Source: Pisolithus tinctorius (taxonomy: Eukaryota; Basidiomycota; Agaricomycetes; Boletales; Pisolithaceae). Taken from it: a DNA stretch of 64,000 nt. Numbering within the stretch: position 1 is the stretch's first letter; the number at the start of each line of letters is the position of its first letter. A program made the position numbers and the translations under genes. The stretch spans positions 1-64,000 of the forward strand of contig JANFAH010000005.1 of assembly GCA_024663395.1 (NCBI GenBank), written 5' to 3'. The notes beneath the pieces were generated by a model. That model was not told where the DNA came from and made no database searches. It saw nothing but the letters and a program-made list of their open reading frames with translations. Of the stretch, positions 39,317 through 49,632 are shown piece by piece.

Positions 39317-40990
39317 GAATGGAATGTTGCTGTACTATGGAGAATTAACTGCGATCAAGAAGATAAGCGCTCGGTGCCCAGCCTGAGCAGAGGCTATGCA
39401 CGCGAAACGTGCAGTGATGGACTCCCTTTCCATTGTTGACTTCCAAACTCCGGGAGCAAGGGATCATAATTCATGGGACCAAGTTGGTCGGGATTACACT
39501 TCACCACTTTTGGTGTTTCTACGCGCATGCTCGCCCGGCGTCAGCCCTGTATCATATCGAGAAGGTGGTGATCTGGGAGCAGCAGCGAGTTAGCGCAAGT
39601 GGGTGTACAGCAAGGTTGGGGCAGTAAGCTGAGTGCATGGTTCGAATGGCGTAACTAACATCGACCCTCGGTAGTGTTGTGTGGTGGTAAAATCCTTGAA
39701 GAGTGTGTCGATCGAATACCTGCACAAATTCTCATTTATGATGCCTTAGTATGCCCATCCTTTCCGCGCTCTGCGACCTCCAAGTATTCTTCCCCACAGA
39801 ATACGCGCCATGGCCCATCAGCCTGAGTTTTCTTTGTTTAGGAAACCACAATGTACGGCCTTATGGCAGCTAGATCCCGTTTTATGGAATCCAGACTGTT
39901 GGCTCACCGTAAGTATCACACGAATACGGATCACAACTTCTTGCAGAATTCTCTAGTTTATTATTCTTAGTCCTCCCGATCACTCTGATGGAGAAATCCA
40001 AGCCATCGCCTCTTCACAGTGAGTTTCATAATCCCCGCGACTCGTTGCGGCCGGCTTTCCATTCCGTGACTCACGCTCTTTGCGCCAACAGCGGAACTCC
40101 GGGAGGTAGCGGGAGATACGCAAGCAAAGTTATTGCCTGTTTTTGTTTTGTATTTGCATGCATAACATCACATAAGAGCTCAGTAACTTTCCCAGCATTG
40201 ACAATGGGACGTTTGAATAGCTTCCGACTAACTTCCGACGCGTTCCGATTGCCCCAGGCTGCCAATCAGTGCAAGCTTCAAAGTTTTGGCCACTTACCGT
40301 GAGCTTCGCAAGATCTCATACATGATGAGGTGTTACTGAGATATTTCCTCTGATTTACCTACCATCCTTGGAAAAGCTCATATGAATGTGTGCAGTAAAA
40401 ATCACTGGTGTCGATCTTGAAGTTTCAACGTTTCTTCTGCCTCCATGCACGCCACATGCGTTGCGAGAAACCACTACGTAATGGGTTTGTTGCTTTGCTG
40501 ACTAAATTATGAATGACAGTAAGCAAGGCACCGTCCCATGACATTTAATGACGCCACGTTCAGGCAACCTAGCGTTGGATTGCCAATGGGTCGTGTAGGT
40601 CTCTGACTTGGATCCCTGCAAGACTGACAACTATCGGCATGTAGCACTGTCTACCGTTTGGGTGACATGATACGATCATCTCGTTGGCGCAGTACCCCTT
40701 TAGGAGTCGTGTTTGGTATATGCCAAGCCAGCCTGTCACGGAGACACCTCGTTATGAGTCAGCTTGATTTTGGACCGCGAGCAGTTAGGGGAAGAGACAC
40801 TTATCAAGGCAACGTGAATATTTATAGCAAAGGCGGAACATCCCATGGTGATCAAGTCGACGTTGGTCGTCGGCATTCCACCCGGAACGCATATACCCCC
40901 AATTTCTCACCTGCCTTTGTAATGATGGCCGTATAAAATAACACTCCCACTGATAAGCTGTCCCAGTTCTGACTCCATCATTCGGGTTTT
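39317..40990. other. Divergent intergenic region (NACHT-WD40 / MFS)
   Basis: About 1.7 kb between two divergently transcribed genes. No supported coding sequence or RNA gene; it presumably holds both promoters. Confidence 0.5.
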
Positions 40991-43621
40991 ATGGCCTCAG
41001 CGACGCAAACAGAGAATTCCGGGCGCAAGGCTCCACCGGGAGCATCATGGCAGGACCAGGAAGAGCTCGTTCTCCCCAAAAATCGATTGGGCATTGTATT
41101 TGTAGGCCTGATGTGCTCTGTTTTCCTAGCTGCTTTGGATCAGGTAAGTTCCCGGTGTGTCTTCAGAATCCATGTCCCTGATAGGCATCGGAGAGTAGAC
41201 TATTGTCGCCACTGCACTCCCAACGATAGTAGCACAACTTGGTGGGGGTAGTCAGTACAGCTGGGTCGGCAGGTATGTGCATTCTTCCCTTACTTTCGTA
41301 AACTGGTTGATGACAGTGCCGTTGCTTCTCAGTGCGTACATGCTGTCGGCCGGCGCTTTTGGCCCTCTGTATGGGAAATTATCCAATATGTTTGGTATGT
41401 ACCTTTCCAGCTAGCTTTTGTGTTTGTCATCCACCCATCAACCATAATATGTAGGTCGTAAGCCGATACTCTATACTTCAATATGTACCTTTTTGGTAGG
41501 GTGTTCTTCCGTTCGTTTTCTATGCCCTGAGTGTTGTCTGAATTTTGTCACTAGCTTGGATCGGCGTTATGTGGGGCAGCCCAGAGCATGATATGGTTGA
41601 TCGTTGCCCGTGCAGTACAGGGCATCGGGGGTGGAGGGATTATTCAACTTGTGATTATCACAATATCAGATATCGTTCCCCTGAAGGAGTAAGTTCTTAG
41701 CCACTTTCTCTTTCTCTTTCGGTTTTGCTTAGCTTTAATTCTTCACAGTCGAGGGCGATACGGGGGTTTTGTCGGTGCTACCTTTGGTGTGGCTAGGCAG
41801 GTATTCGTTCCTCTTGACACCAGGTTTTGCTGATTGGCATGCAGCGTCATTGGTCCACTGTTGGGCGGTGTGAGTCCTGGTTCTCAAGTGATTTTTCGTA
41901 CCTCATTATGATTGAATTCTGCAGGCCCTCACGGAACACGTTTCGTGGCGGTGGTGTTTCTTCATCAATTTGTGAGTATTCAGTAGCTGACCCAAGATTA
42001 CGTCTATGTCCTAATTCCGCTTGTACAGGCCGACAGGTGGCGTTTCTGCAGTGATACTATTCATCTTCCTGAACCTCAACCCACACCAAAGTCGCCCTAT
42101 CCGTGAGCAGATTGCAGAACTTGACTTTGTCGGGCTCTTCTCTTTTGTCGGGGGTGTTGTGTGTCTACTTCTCGGATTCCAGTTCAGTCAGACAAGTTGT
42201 ACGTGTTTCATCTCCTTGCAGACAGCTGGAACTAGAAGGGCATATCATCAGGGTCTGATGCCAAGACTATCGCTTTGCTTGTTGTTGGATGTACACTACT
42301 TGTTCTGGGAGGCGTCAATGAAGTATTCACCACACGCTCCGCAATCGTGCCTGCACGCCTTTTCAAGGTATGCAGTGACTACTATGCGACGTCCATTCAA
42401 CTTACGGATTCAAGACTCGTACAACTGCAGTGTTGCTCGTCAGCGCATTTCTTCATGCTATTACGTTCTTCACCGCTACATAGTGAGTACTAATGTTCTG
42501 CATGTAGTATGTCTCACAAGCATCCATCGACCCGTTTTCAGTTATCTTCCACTTTATTATCAAGGTTCGTGATCGGGTCACTTTTGCTTTCGTGAATATG
42601 AACTGATACAATGCAGTCCTTGGTGCTAGTGCCACTGGTGCAGGAATCAGGTGGGATATTACTCCATGGTGCCTTCCCGTGCTGACCTAAGAATCCCTCT
42701 AGGATGATTCCTTTCTCACTGGGCACAGCTATTATGTCCATAGTCGCGGGAGTCATCAATTCTCGAACCGGAAAGTCCCGCCCCATAATATGGTCGGCGT
42801 ACGCTATGATGACACTCGGATGGGGTCTCATGACTATGCTGGATTATAACTCAAACAAGTATGGGATACGTTCTCACAGTTGACTTCGTGGTCTCATCCA
42901 GGCACCATCCTTAGTGCGGAAAAGGAATTGTACCCATTCGTCGCGACCCTTGGTGTTGGGTGCTTATTCCAGGTTCCCATTATCGCCCTTCAAGCAGCAA
43001 TGCCAATGAAGGACATGGCCACTGCTTCGAGTGCTTTCATGTTCCTTCGGTACGTCAGCGGTTACTGGCCGAAAATGTGGTCCCCCCCTAATTTCTGCTG
43101 GTAGTACGGTTGGCGGAGCGGTCGGTATCTCCGTCGGTGAAGCCATTATCTCGAGTCTTCTTTCGAAGAAGATAGCGAGTATACCTGGAATAAGTTCATA
43201 CGTCTCTGGATCTACCGCTGCATTGTTGAATGATGACGTCTCGTATCTGCATCTTATTCCGGTGAGTTTCGTTCTGGCTGGAGACTCCCAGGAACCTTGA
43301 TCATCTCGTAATACTTACCAACGTATTGCACAGGATGTCACCGTTCGTAATGCCATTCTGCATGCCTATTCCCGATCAATTAGTGCAATCTGGATCATGA
43401 ATACGCCGATTTCAGGCGCTGCGTTGATTCTGATGCTATTCCTGCGGGAATACTCTATGACACGCAAGCTCGTGAGAAGTGAGGGGAGAAGTCCGAACGA
43501 TGCCGAGACGGCGACCATAGCGGAAGAGGCAGAGTATAAAACAGAGGGGGAAGGGCACGGTGCAGATTTGACGCGAACAAACTCAATCGCTCTTGTTCCG
43601 AAGGAGGTTCAGGCCACATGA
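40991..43621 (+). CDS. Major facilitator superfamily drug:H+ antiporter, DHA2 (14-TM) type
   Basis: Plasma- or vacuolar-membrane proton antiporter of the multidrug/toxin-efflux class. Seventeen small exons can be joined without a frame break to 1731 nt, 576 residues. N-terminus polar, then NRLGIVFVGLMCSVFLAALDQ (TM1, motif D1-like) and TIVATALPTIVAQLGGGSQY. Motif A-like GPLYGKLSNMFGRKPILY, motif B-like IVARAVQGIGGGGIIQ, then [34 protein letters not shown] (motif C region, shown here across exons) and SWRWCFFINLPTGG. Later helices include KTIALLVVGCTLLVLGGVNE, YYLPLYYQVLGASATGAG and VGGAVGISVGEAIISSL. The cytosolic tail ends LVPKEVQAT. Intron 6 (41797-41844) is GC-AG. The region 42199-42251, which at first looks disrupted, is a normal intron giving QTSWSDAKTIALL. 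It sits 1.45 kb upstream of a P450 on the same strand, suggesting a metabolism/efflux pair. Confidence 0.93.
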
Positions 43622-44966
43622 AAAGCATCAGGAAGCGAAAAAAACTGGTTTAAACCTGTTTAAACCCGTCACTGACTGGTCGTGACCGCGATTCCGTCAT
43701 TCCCCGTCTCTCTGATGAGCAGCTCTGATCTTGACATGCACATTTTTCTTACTGATAAGTATATACATCATATTTTATATGGGACCGTATGATCTCCAGC
43801 AACTAGATACGACAGCACGGATATTGGCCACTTGCTCATTTGGGACACCATAAATTTATGGCGGCTAGACCTTACTCCAAAGAATGCCGTGGAGAGTCTC
43901 TGCTTGAGAGCCACGGAGCAGACGGTACCCACTCTCAAAATCCGTAGTGCACCACATTTCCAAGTGCACTACACCAGGCAAGTGTTCTCTCAGCAGTGAG
44001 CTCATAAAATGTAGGTCAATGGGAGTGTTCGTGGCCGATTAGAGACGTATGAGGTGATTTATGTTCAATGATGTCGTCCAATTTTCTACGTGTTGGAAGC
44101 CCTTTGGACGCTCTCGTGTAAGGATGCAGTTTTCGAGTGTTCTTGCACTGAAGTAGCAGTGGTAGGGGGTGGAAACCCGCTCTCTCGACGATCTAAGAAA
44201 CATTTCTCGTTACCGCCTAACGACCTTTCTTGGATGACACCTCTCTCTGGTCACAGTCCACATTCTTCCCGTCCCGTGCAGGGTTTACAACATGCCGCAT
44301 GGTGCGTGATGCGTGAAAAGTGTAAGTATTCGTCGGATACGGGGGCATATTATCCTCACTAATAACTTCCGTACTGTTCCGTATCATCATTGACGAGGTA
44401 TTTACTGTTGTTTGTACCCGACGAACTGTGGTCAGTCGATAATCCGTTCGGGGCCATTGTTACGGTCGTCAGAGCATCCTCTAACAATAGGATAATTCTT
44501 ACGCAGAGCGGGAAACTGCCAGCAAGTATACTTTATCCAGTGCCAATACACATGCACTTACATGCCCTTTTTGAATTTTGACTTTTTTGTTACCCTACTT
44601 TGAACGTACCGGATTGTTCAAGGTTTAATTCCGCAATGATCCTCGCGGCTATAATGCCACTTGGCCAGTAGTGGGAACATGCGGAGGGAAGTCCCGTGAG
44701 TTACTCCCAAAATTCAACGATCGTGGACAGTCATCCACAGATGGAGAAAGAAATTTGGAATTGCACCCTTTATTCAGATACGACGATTCTAATATCGATG
44801 CCGCAGTGTTCAGTTACCAGCGAGAGTCTGATGCTACAATCAAAAGCCTCATAATCATTGGTCGGGATAATCATAAGTCCAGCTCCGTCGGGACCAATGG
44901 AGGCAGGCTTCGAACCCCATTACAGAGATATACCGTCAACAGGTGGGTATGCCTTTCGCATGCACT
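43622..44966. other. Upstream region of P450-1 (duplicated)
   Basis: About 1.3 kb conserved in copy 2 (48280-49523). Short frames shared by the copies (for example 44090-44362 and 48611-48832) drift in sequence and stop position, so I treat the region as noncoding. GTTTAAAC occurs twice, 10 bp apart, at 43648 and 43658, in the ~98-bp segment missing from copy 2. Confidence 0.5.
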
Positions 44967-44986
44967 CCGACGGTAGACACTGTCGG
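44967..44986. promoter_or_regulatory. Inverted repeat upstream of P450-1
   Basis: CCGACGGT, a 4-base AGAC spacer, then ACTGTCGG: an 8-bp inverted repeat with one mismatch, 90 bp before the P450-1 start. It is present as a perfect repeat in copy 2. CCG/CGG half-sites in inverted order are typical of fungal Zn2Cys6 regulators; binding is inferred only. Confidence 0.4.
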
Positions 44987-45075
44987 TTCTTCTACTTCCC
45001 CGGGTGCCTGGACGGTATATTATGACTGCTCCTCGAGGTTGTTGGCCCAACCAACTTTTGGTTAATGCCCACCTC

Positions 45076-47187
45076 ATGGATTTCCTCCTCACGCCTTATC
45101 TCGTTGCTGGTATCTGCGCCGCTCTAGTTGTAGCATGTTCGTTCAAGCTTCTTAGGCGTCCAAACGTAAGTCGTGTACGTCTTAACAGAGATCAAGCACT
45201 GTTAAAGGTGTGCGCTGTAACAAGCTCGATCACATCCCTGTCGTAGGCCCCTCAAGTTTATTAGCATCGTACTGGTTCACAAAGGGACTTGAAGTCGACC
45301 ACACTGAACGGTTTGTGCAGGAGGGATACGACAAGGTGAAGGGGGTCTTTTATGTTGGCGTTCGTGACGTTGGTGCTGACTGCAAAAAACTCAGTACAAA
45401 TCTAGAGCATTCAGGGTCGCTAGCTTGACCCATTGGGTCGTCTATTTGCACCGCAGTCACCTTCAGGACGTGGCGATGACTCCCGAAGATCACCTTTCTT
45501 TTAACCATGCAGCAGACAACGTAAGTCAATTCCATCTTCCGGATTTTGGCTGCAATTCAAGGTAGGCCAATGCAGGCATTCAGAACAGAATATACGTTCG
45601 GCTTGAATATTAATGATGATTATCATCTACCCCTTATTCGATTGACCCTTAGTCGCAACCTTTCAGTTTTATATGCAGACTTGAGGGACGAGATCGTTGC
45701 TGCATGCAACGAATACCTTGATTTAAAGCACAATGGTTGTTCTCTGAATCACACCTGACTGGAAGGTACTAACGGTCATTCGATTACAGAATGGAAAACC
45801 ATCTCAGCGGTACAAGCCACTCTCAAGATTGCGAGCAGGGCAAGCAATCGGATCCTTGTTGGCCTCCCTCTTTGTAAGTCACTGAGTTGATGCACTGTCC
45901 ATGTGTTTCATTAGGCATCTTTCCCTAGGCCGTGACTCAGATTGGCTCGATATGAATATAAATCTCCCTCGTGCAGTTGTGGACGAAGCAAGAATTTTGA
46001 GACTCTTTCCTAGTTTTATGGTACCGTCAGTTTCTGCCGTCGCCCTCTTGGTAAGCTTTGCTTTACACCGAAGTTGGGTAGACTAGTTGCAAAGTTTGTC
46101 ACCAATCTCTCTGAACGGACCAGACTGGGGTTCGTTTTTCTTGGTCCGGTGATTAAAGAACGCCTGCAACACATGGAAGCGGAAGGCACCGACTGGGACA
46201 ATAAACCTGTGAGCTCCTGCGTTCGCTATATCTTAGAAGCACTAAGGTTTGGTAGAATGACTTCTTACAGTGGTGCATGGATAGTAAGGAGGAGACTTCG
46301 CTGACTTCATTGACACGGCGTATCATTGCTATTAATTTTGCTGGCATTCATGTTCGTTCACTTTTTTCCTATTCTTCTGTATTGATCACTTCCACTACCG
46401 CAGACAACCTCGAACGTGCGTTCTTAATTACAAGTGGGAGCGGCGCACTAACTTCAGTGTGGTATCTCTTCCCAGACTTTCTCTGAGGCGCTGTTAAATC
46501 TTGCAGAAAATCCACAATATGCACAGGCACTCCGCGAAGAGGTCGAGGCAGTTGTTAGTAATTACGGCTGGACAAAAGAGGCTCTTTCGAAAATGCGAAA
46601 AGTCGACAGTTTCTTGAAAGAGACTCAGCGTTTTGAAGGCCTTTCAGTTTGTTTGTATTCCTCCCCCATTATCCTAACTGATTGGCTCAACCACTAATTG
46701 CTAGTGGGCCTTTCGCGGAAAGCAATGAGTGACATCACACTCGCTGATGGAACCTTCATCCCACAAGGAACCTTTTTGGCCTTCCCGGCGCACGCCATGC
46801 ATCACGATGATGCAGTGTATGAAAACCCAAATATGTTTAAGCCGTTTCGATTTGCCGACATGCGAAACAAGGAGTTTGAGGGTTCTAGGCATCAGATGGT
46901 CGCTATAACCCCGGATTTGTTATCATTTGGCTTGGGAAGACACACATGGTGGGCATGAAAATTTCACAGCCAAGATTGCCTCTTCATTCACGTTGCACGC
47001 ATACTGCATATGCAGCCCTGGCAGGTTTTTTGCAGCCACCGTGCTCAAAACTATGTTGGCGCATATTGTCATGTCGTATGACGTCAAGCTGGGAAATGAT
47101 GAAAGTCGTCCAAATACCCTGCACGTAGGGCGTGCTATTGTGCCCAACCCCACGGCCAAGGTCATGTTCCGGAAAAGAGAAGAGTGA
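45076..47187 (+). CDS. Cytochrome P450, ent-kaurene-oxidase-like (P450-1)
   Basis: Membrane-anchored haem monooxygenase. Twelve exons (45076-45165, 45225-45335, 45395-45520, 45576-45735, 45790-45873, 45929-46029, 46074-46208, 46256-46351, 46404-46415, 46476-46650, 46705-46948, 47016-47187) sum to 1506 nt, 501 residues, with no stop. N-terminal anchor MDFLLTPYLVAGICAALVVA, then LDHIPVVGPSS (proline-rich hinge). I-helix AGIHTTS at about 298, split by a 12-nt exon encoding TTSN. ExxR is ETQR at 354-357. The haem loop FGLGRHTCPGRFF has Cys445, with an intron inside the Cys codon. The order FLKETQR, SRKAMSDITLADGT, HHDDAVYENP, FRFADMR resembles agaricomycete ent-kaurene-oxidase-like P450s of terpene clusters, but no terpene synthase is in the window; the substrate is unknown. 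The first in-frame ATG (45004) would add 24 polar residues before the anchor, so 45076 is preferred. Confidence 0.92.
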
Positions 47188-47587
47188 ATTGCAAATCGAC
47201 TGCTCGTCGTTATATGTATTAGTAATGTTGTACTTCGATGTCGCTCCCATACTTTCCAGGGAGGTTCGCCTTCTGCTTTGAGTTTATTTCTCTCCGACCA
47301 GAGTTTCAAAGAAGTTCTACGGGCAACTTAGGAGTGCAGACGTCTTAGTCATGCTGTGTTTCCGCGGCGCACCTTCGGGGCCAAGAGCTTAGTCAGCCGC
47401 CCTACTGAGCTACTTGTCAGTCGGCACTCATTCAGCTTCTCAGCCAGGCGCGTTCAGAGTTTTCTCGGATTACTACTATCGGTATATGTTCGCTTCAAAG
47501 TGACGAAGCACTGCTGTTCGAATGCGGAACGTTGGCGCGTTTGTTGCGGCTTGCCCCACCTGATACCCAGCCTGTGTCACGCCATAG
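47188..47587. other. Downstream region of P450-1
   Basis: 3' flank shared with copy 2 (51743-52154). It holds a 34-bp segment (47286-47319) that is inverted relative to copy 2 (51840-51873), and ends at the 400-bp deletion junction at about 47586. No gene is seen. Confidence 0.6.
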
Positions 47588-47872
47588 ATCGTTCCTTGCA
47601 GAAAACGCAAGCGGAACGGTAGTTGGTTATGTACTGGCGTCCGTGTAAGTAATTGGTTGGACATCTATTTTCGAAACTCGCAGCTTCCTGTGCATGCCCT
47701 ACCGCCTTTTCTCATTTTGTGGTCACAGCCGACTCTAATAAACTAATTCTCCTGCCGCGCAGGGAACCTGTTGACGACCAACCCCATCTTCTAATCGGAC
47801 ATATCAATTCCCTAGCTGTCCTTCGCCCTTACCGACGCCTTTGGCTCGCGAAGCGGCTCATGAATATCTCTA
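47588..47872 (+). pseudogene. Truncated NAA10-like fragment (duplication copy 1)
   Basis: Corresponds to part of exon 3 (from the codons for SFLAENASGTVVGYVLASV) and all of exon 4 (EPVDDQPHLLIGHINSLAVL, then RPYRRLWLAKRLMNIS) of the complete gene at 52225-53466. The first two exons are removed by the 400-bp deletion, and everything after exon 4 is replaced by MFS sequence. The acetyl-CoA loop has Trp where the intact copy has Gly (RRLWLAK versus RRLGLAK). Not expected to be functional. Confidence 0.9.
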
Positions 47873-48279
47873 CTGCGTTGTTGAATGATGACTTCTCGTA
47901 TCTGCATCTTATTCCGGTGAGTTTCGTTCTGGTCTGAGACTCCCAGGAGCCTTGTTCGTCTCGTGATTCTTATCAACGTGTCGCACATGATGTCACCGTT
48001 CGTAATGCCATTCTGCATGCCTATTCCCGATCTATCAGCACAATCTGGATCATGAATACACCAATTTCGGGCGCTGCGTTGGCTCTGATGCTATTTCTGC
48101 GGGAGTACTCTATGACACGCAAGCTCGTGAGAGGTGAGTGGGGAAGTCCGAACGATGCTGAGATGGCGGCCACGGCGGAAGAGGCAAAATATAAAGCAGA
48201 GGATGAAGGGCACGGTGCAGATTTAACGCGAACAAACTCAATCGCTCTTGTTCCGAAGGAGGAGGTTCAGGCCACATGA
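47873..48279 (+). pseudogene. MFS transporter 3' fragment (duplication copy 2)
   Basis: Repeats the last part of MFS exon 16 (ALLNDDFSYLHLIP) and exon 17 (VTVRNAILHAYSRSISTIW to the end of the tail, LVPKEEVQAT). It lacks the first ~85% of the gene and any promoter of its own. The 3' splice acceptor AG before the last exon has become AT, so even the local intron would not be removed normally. Confidence 0.92.
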
Positions 48280-49523
48280 AAAGCAACTTCGATCTTGACA
48301 TGCACATCTGTCCTACTGGTAAGTACATATATCATATTTTATACGCGACTGTATGATCTCCAGTGACTAGATACAACAGCACAGATATTGGCCACTTGTT
48401 TGTCTGGGATACCGTAAATTTATGGCGGCCAGATCTCGCTCGGAGCAGACAGCACTTACTCTCAAAATCCGTAGTGCACCACATTTTCCGAGTACTATGC
48501 CAGGCAAGCGTTCTCTCAGCAACGAGCTCACAAAATATAGGTCAATTGTTCGTGGCCTATTAGAGGCGTACGAGGTGATCTAGGTTCAATGATGTCGCCC
48601 AAATTTCTACGTGCTGGAAGCCCTTTGGACGCTCTCGTGTAAGGATGCAGTTTTCGAATGTTCTTGCACTAAAGTACCAGTGGTAGGGGGAGGAAACCCG
48701 CTCTTTCGACGATCTAAGAAACATTTCTCGTTACCGCCTAACGGCCTTTCTTGGATGATATTCCTCTCTGGTCACATAGTCCACGTTTTTCCCGTCCCGT
48801 GCAGAATTTATAACATGTGGCATGGTGCGTGATGCATGAAAAGTGTAAGTATCCGTCAGATACGGGGGCATAATATCCTCACTAATAACTTCTGTACTGT
48901 TCCGTATCATCATTGACGAGGCATTTACTGTTGTTTATACCCGACGAACTGTGGTCAGCCAATAATCCGTTCGTGGCCATTGTTACGGTCGTCAGAGCAT
49001 CCTCTAACAATAGGATAATTCTTACGCAGAGCGAGACGCAAGTACACTTATCCAGTGCCAATTCCTATGCACTTACATGCCATTTTTTGAATTCAGACTT
49101 TTTTGTTACCCTACTTCGAACGTAGTGAGCACCGGACTATATAAGGTTTGATTCCGCAATGATCCTCGCGGCTATAATGCCACTCGGCGTGTAGTGGGGA
49201 CATGCGGAGGGAAGTCCCGTGAGTTACTCCCCAAATCCAACGATCGTGGTCAATCATCCACAGATAGAGAAAGAAACCGCACCCTTCATTCAGATACAAC
49301 GATTCTAATATCGATACCGCAGCGTTCAATTACCAGCAAGGACCTGACCTACGTGATCGTCTTCTTACCGTTTCGGATGCGGCAACCAATAGCCTCATAA
49401 TCATTGGACGGGATAATCATAAGTCCAGCTCCGTCGGGACTAACGTATGGCTATTGGAGGAAGGCTTCGAACTTCATTGCATAAATATACCGTCGGCGGG
49501 TGGATATCCCTTTCGTATGCACT
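48280..49523. other. Upstream region of P450-2 (duplicated)
   Basis: Counterpart of 43622-44966, shorter by about 98 bp just after the MFS fragment stop. No supported gene. Confidence 0.5.
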
Positions 49524-49543
49524 CCGACGGTAGACACCGTCGG
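49524..49543. promoter_or_regulatory. Perfect inverted repeat upstream of P450-2
   Basis: CCGACGGT-AGAC-ACCGTCGG, a perfect 8-bp inverted repeat with a 4-base spacer, 90 bp before the P450-2 start. Copy 1 has the same element at the same distance with one changed base. A candidate Zn2Cys6-type site or RNA hairpin; function is inferred. Confidence 0.45.
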
Positions 49544-49632
49544 TTCCCCTATTTCTACGGGTGCCTGGACAGTATATTATGGCCACTCCTCGAGGTCGTT
49601 GGCCCAACCAACTCTTGGTTAATCTCCACATC

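Larger units (their letters stand above)
43218..47872 (+). repeat. Segmental tandem duplication, copy 1
   Basis: Runs from inside exon 16 of the MFS gene, through P450-1, to the end of exon 4 of the NAA10-like sequence. It aligns with 47873-52840 nearly base for base: the same genes and the same 12-exon P450. The offset is 4655 bp at the left, 4557 at the P450 start and 4968 at the right end. Copy 1 carries an extra ~98 bp just after the MFS stop and lacks 400 bp present in copy 2 (52155-52554). Confidence 0.95.

Noticed and set aside
42181..42252. Apparent nonsense codon (W-N-stop) in the MFS gene
   Set aside because: Using the acceptor at 42250-42251 instead of the one at 42220-42221 gives a normal 53-bp intron and QTSWSDAKTIALL in frame; the gene is intact.
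44090..44362. Open frame conserved in both duplicated blocks upstream of the P450s
   Set aside because: The frames end at different points in the two copies and changes are not codon-biased; conservation is explained by the duplication.
46940..47016. Stop codon just before the haem motif in both P450s (HTWWA-stop)
   Set aside because: An intron with donor GTGGGC and acceptor GCAG/ACAG splits the Cys codon and restores FGLG(R/K)HTCPGR in both copies.
47385..47425. tRNA-like words (minus strand TAGCTCAGTAGG) downstream of P450-1, repeated downstream of P450-2
   Set aside because: No matching D-stem, anticodon stem or T-arm could be folded; it is simply shared by the duplicated blocks.
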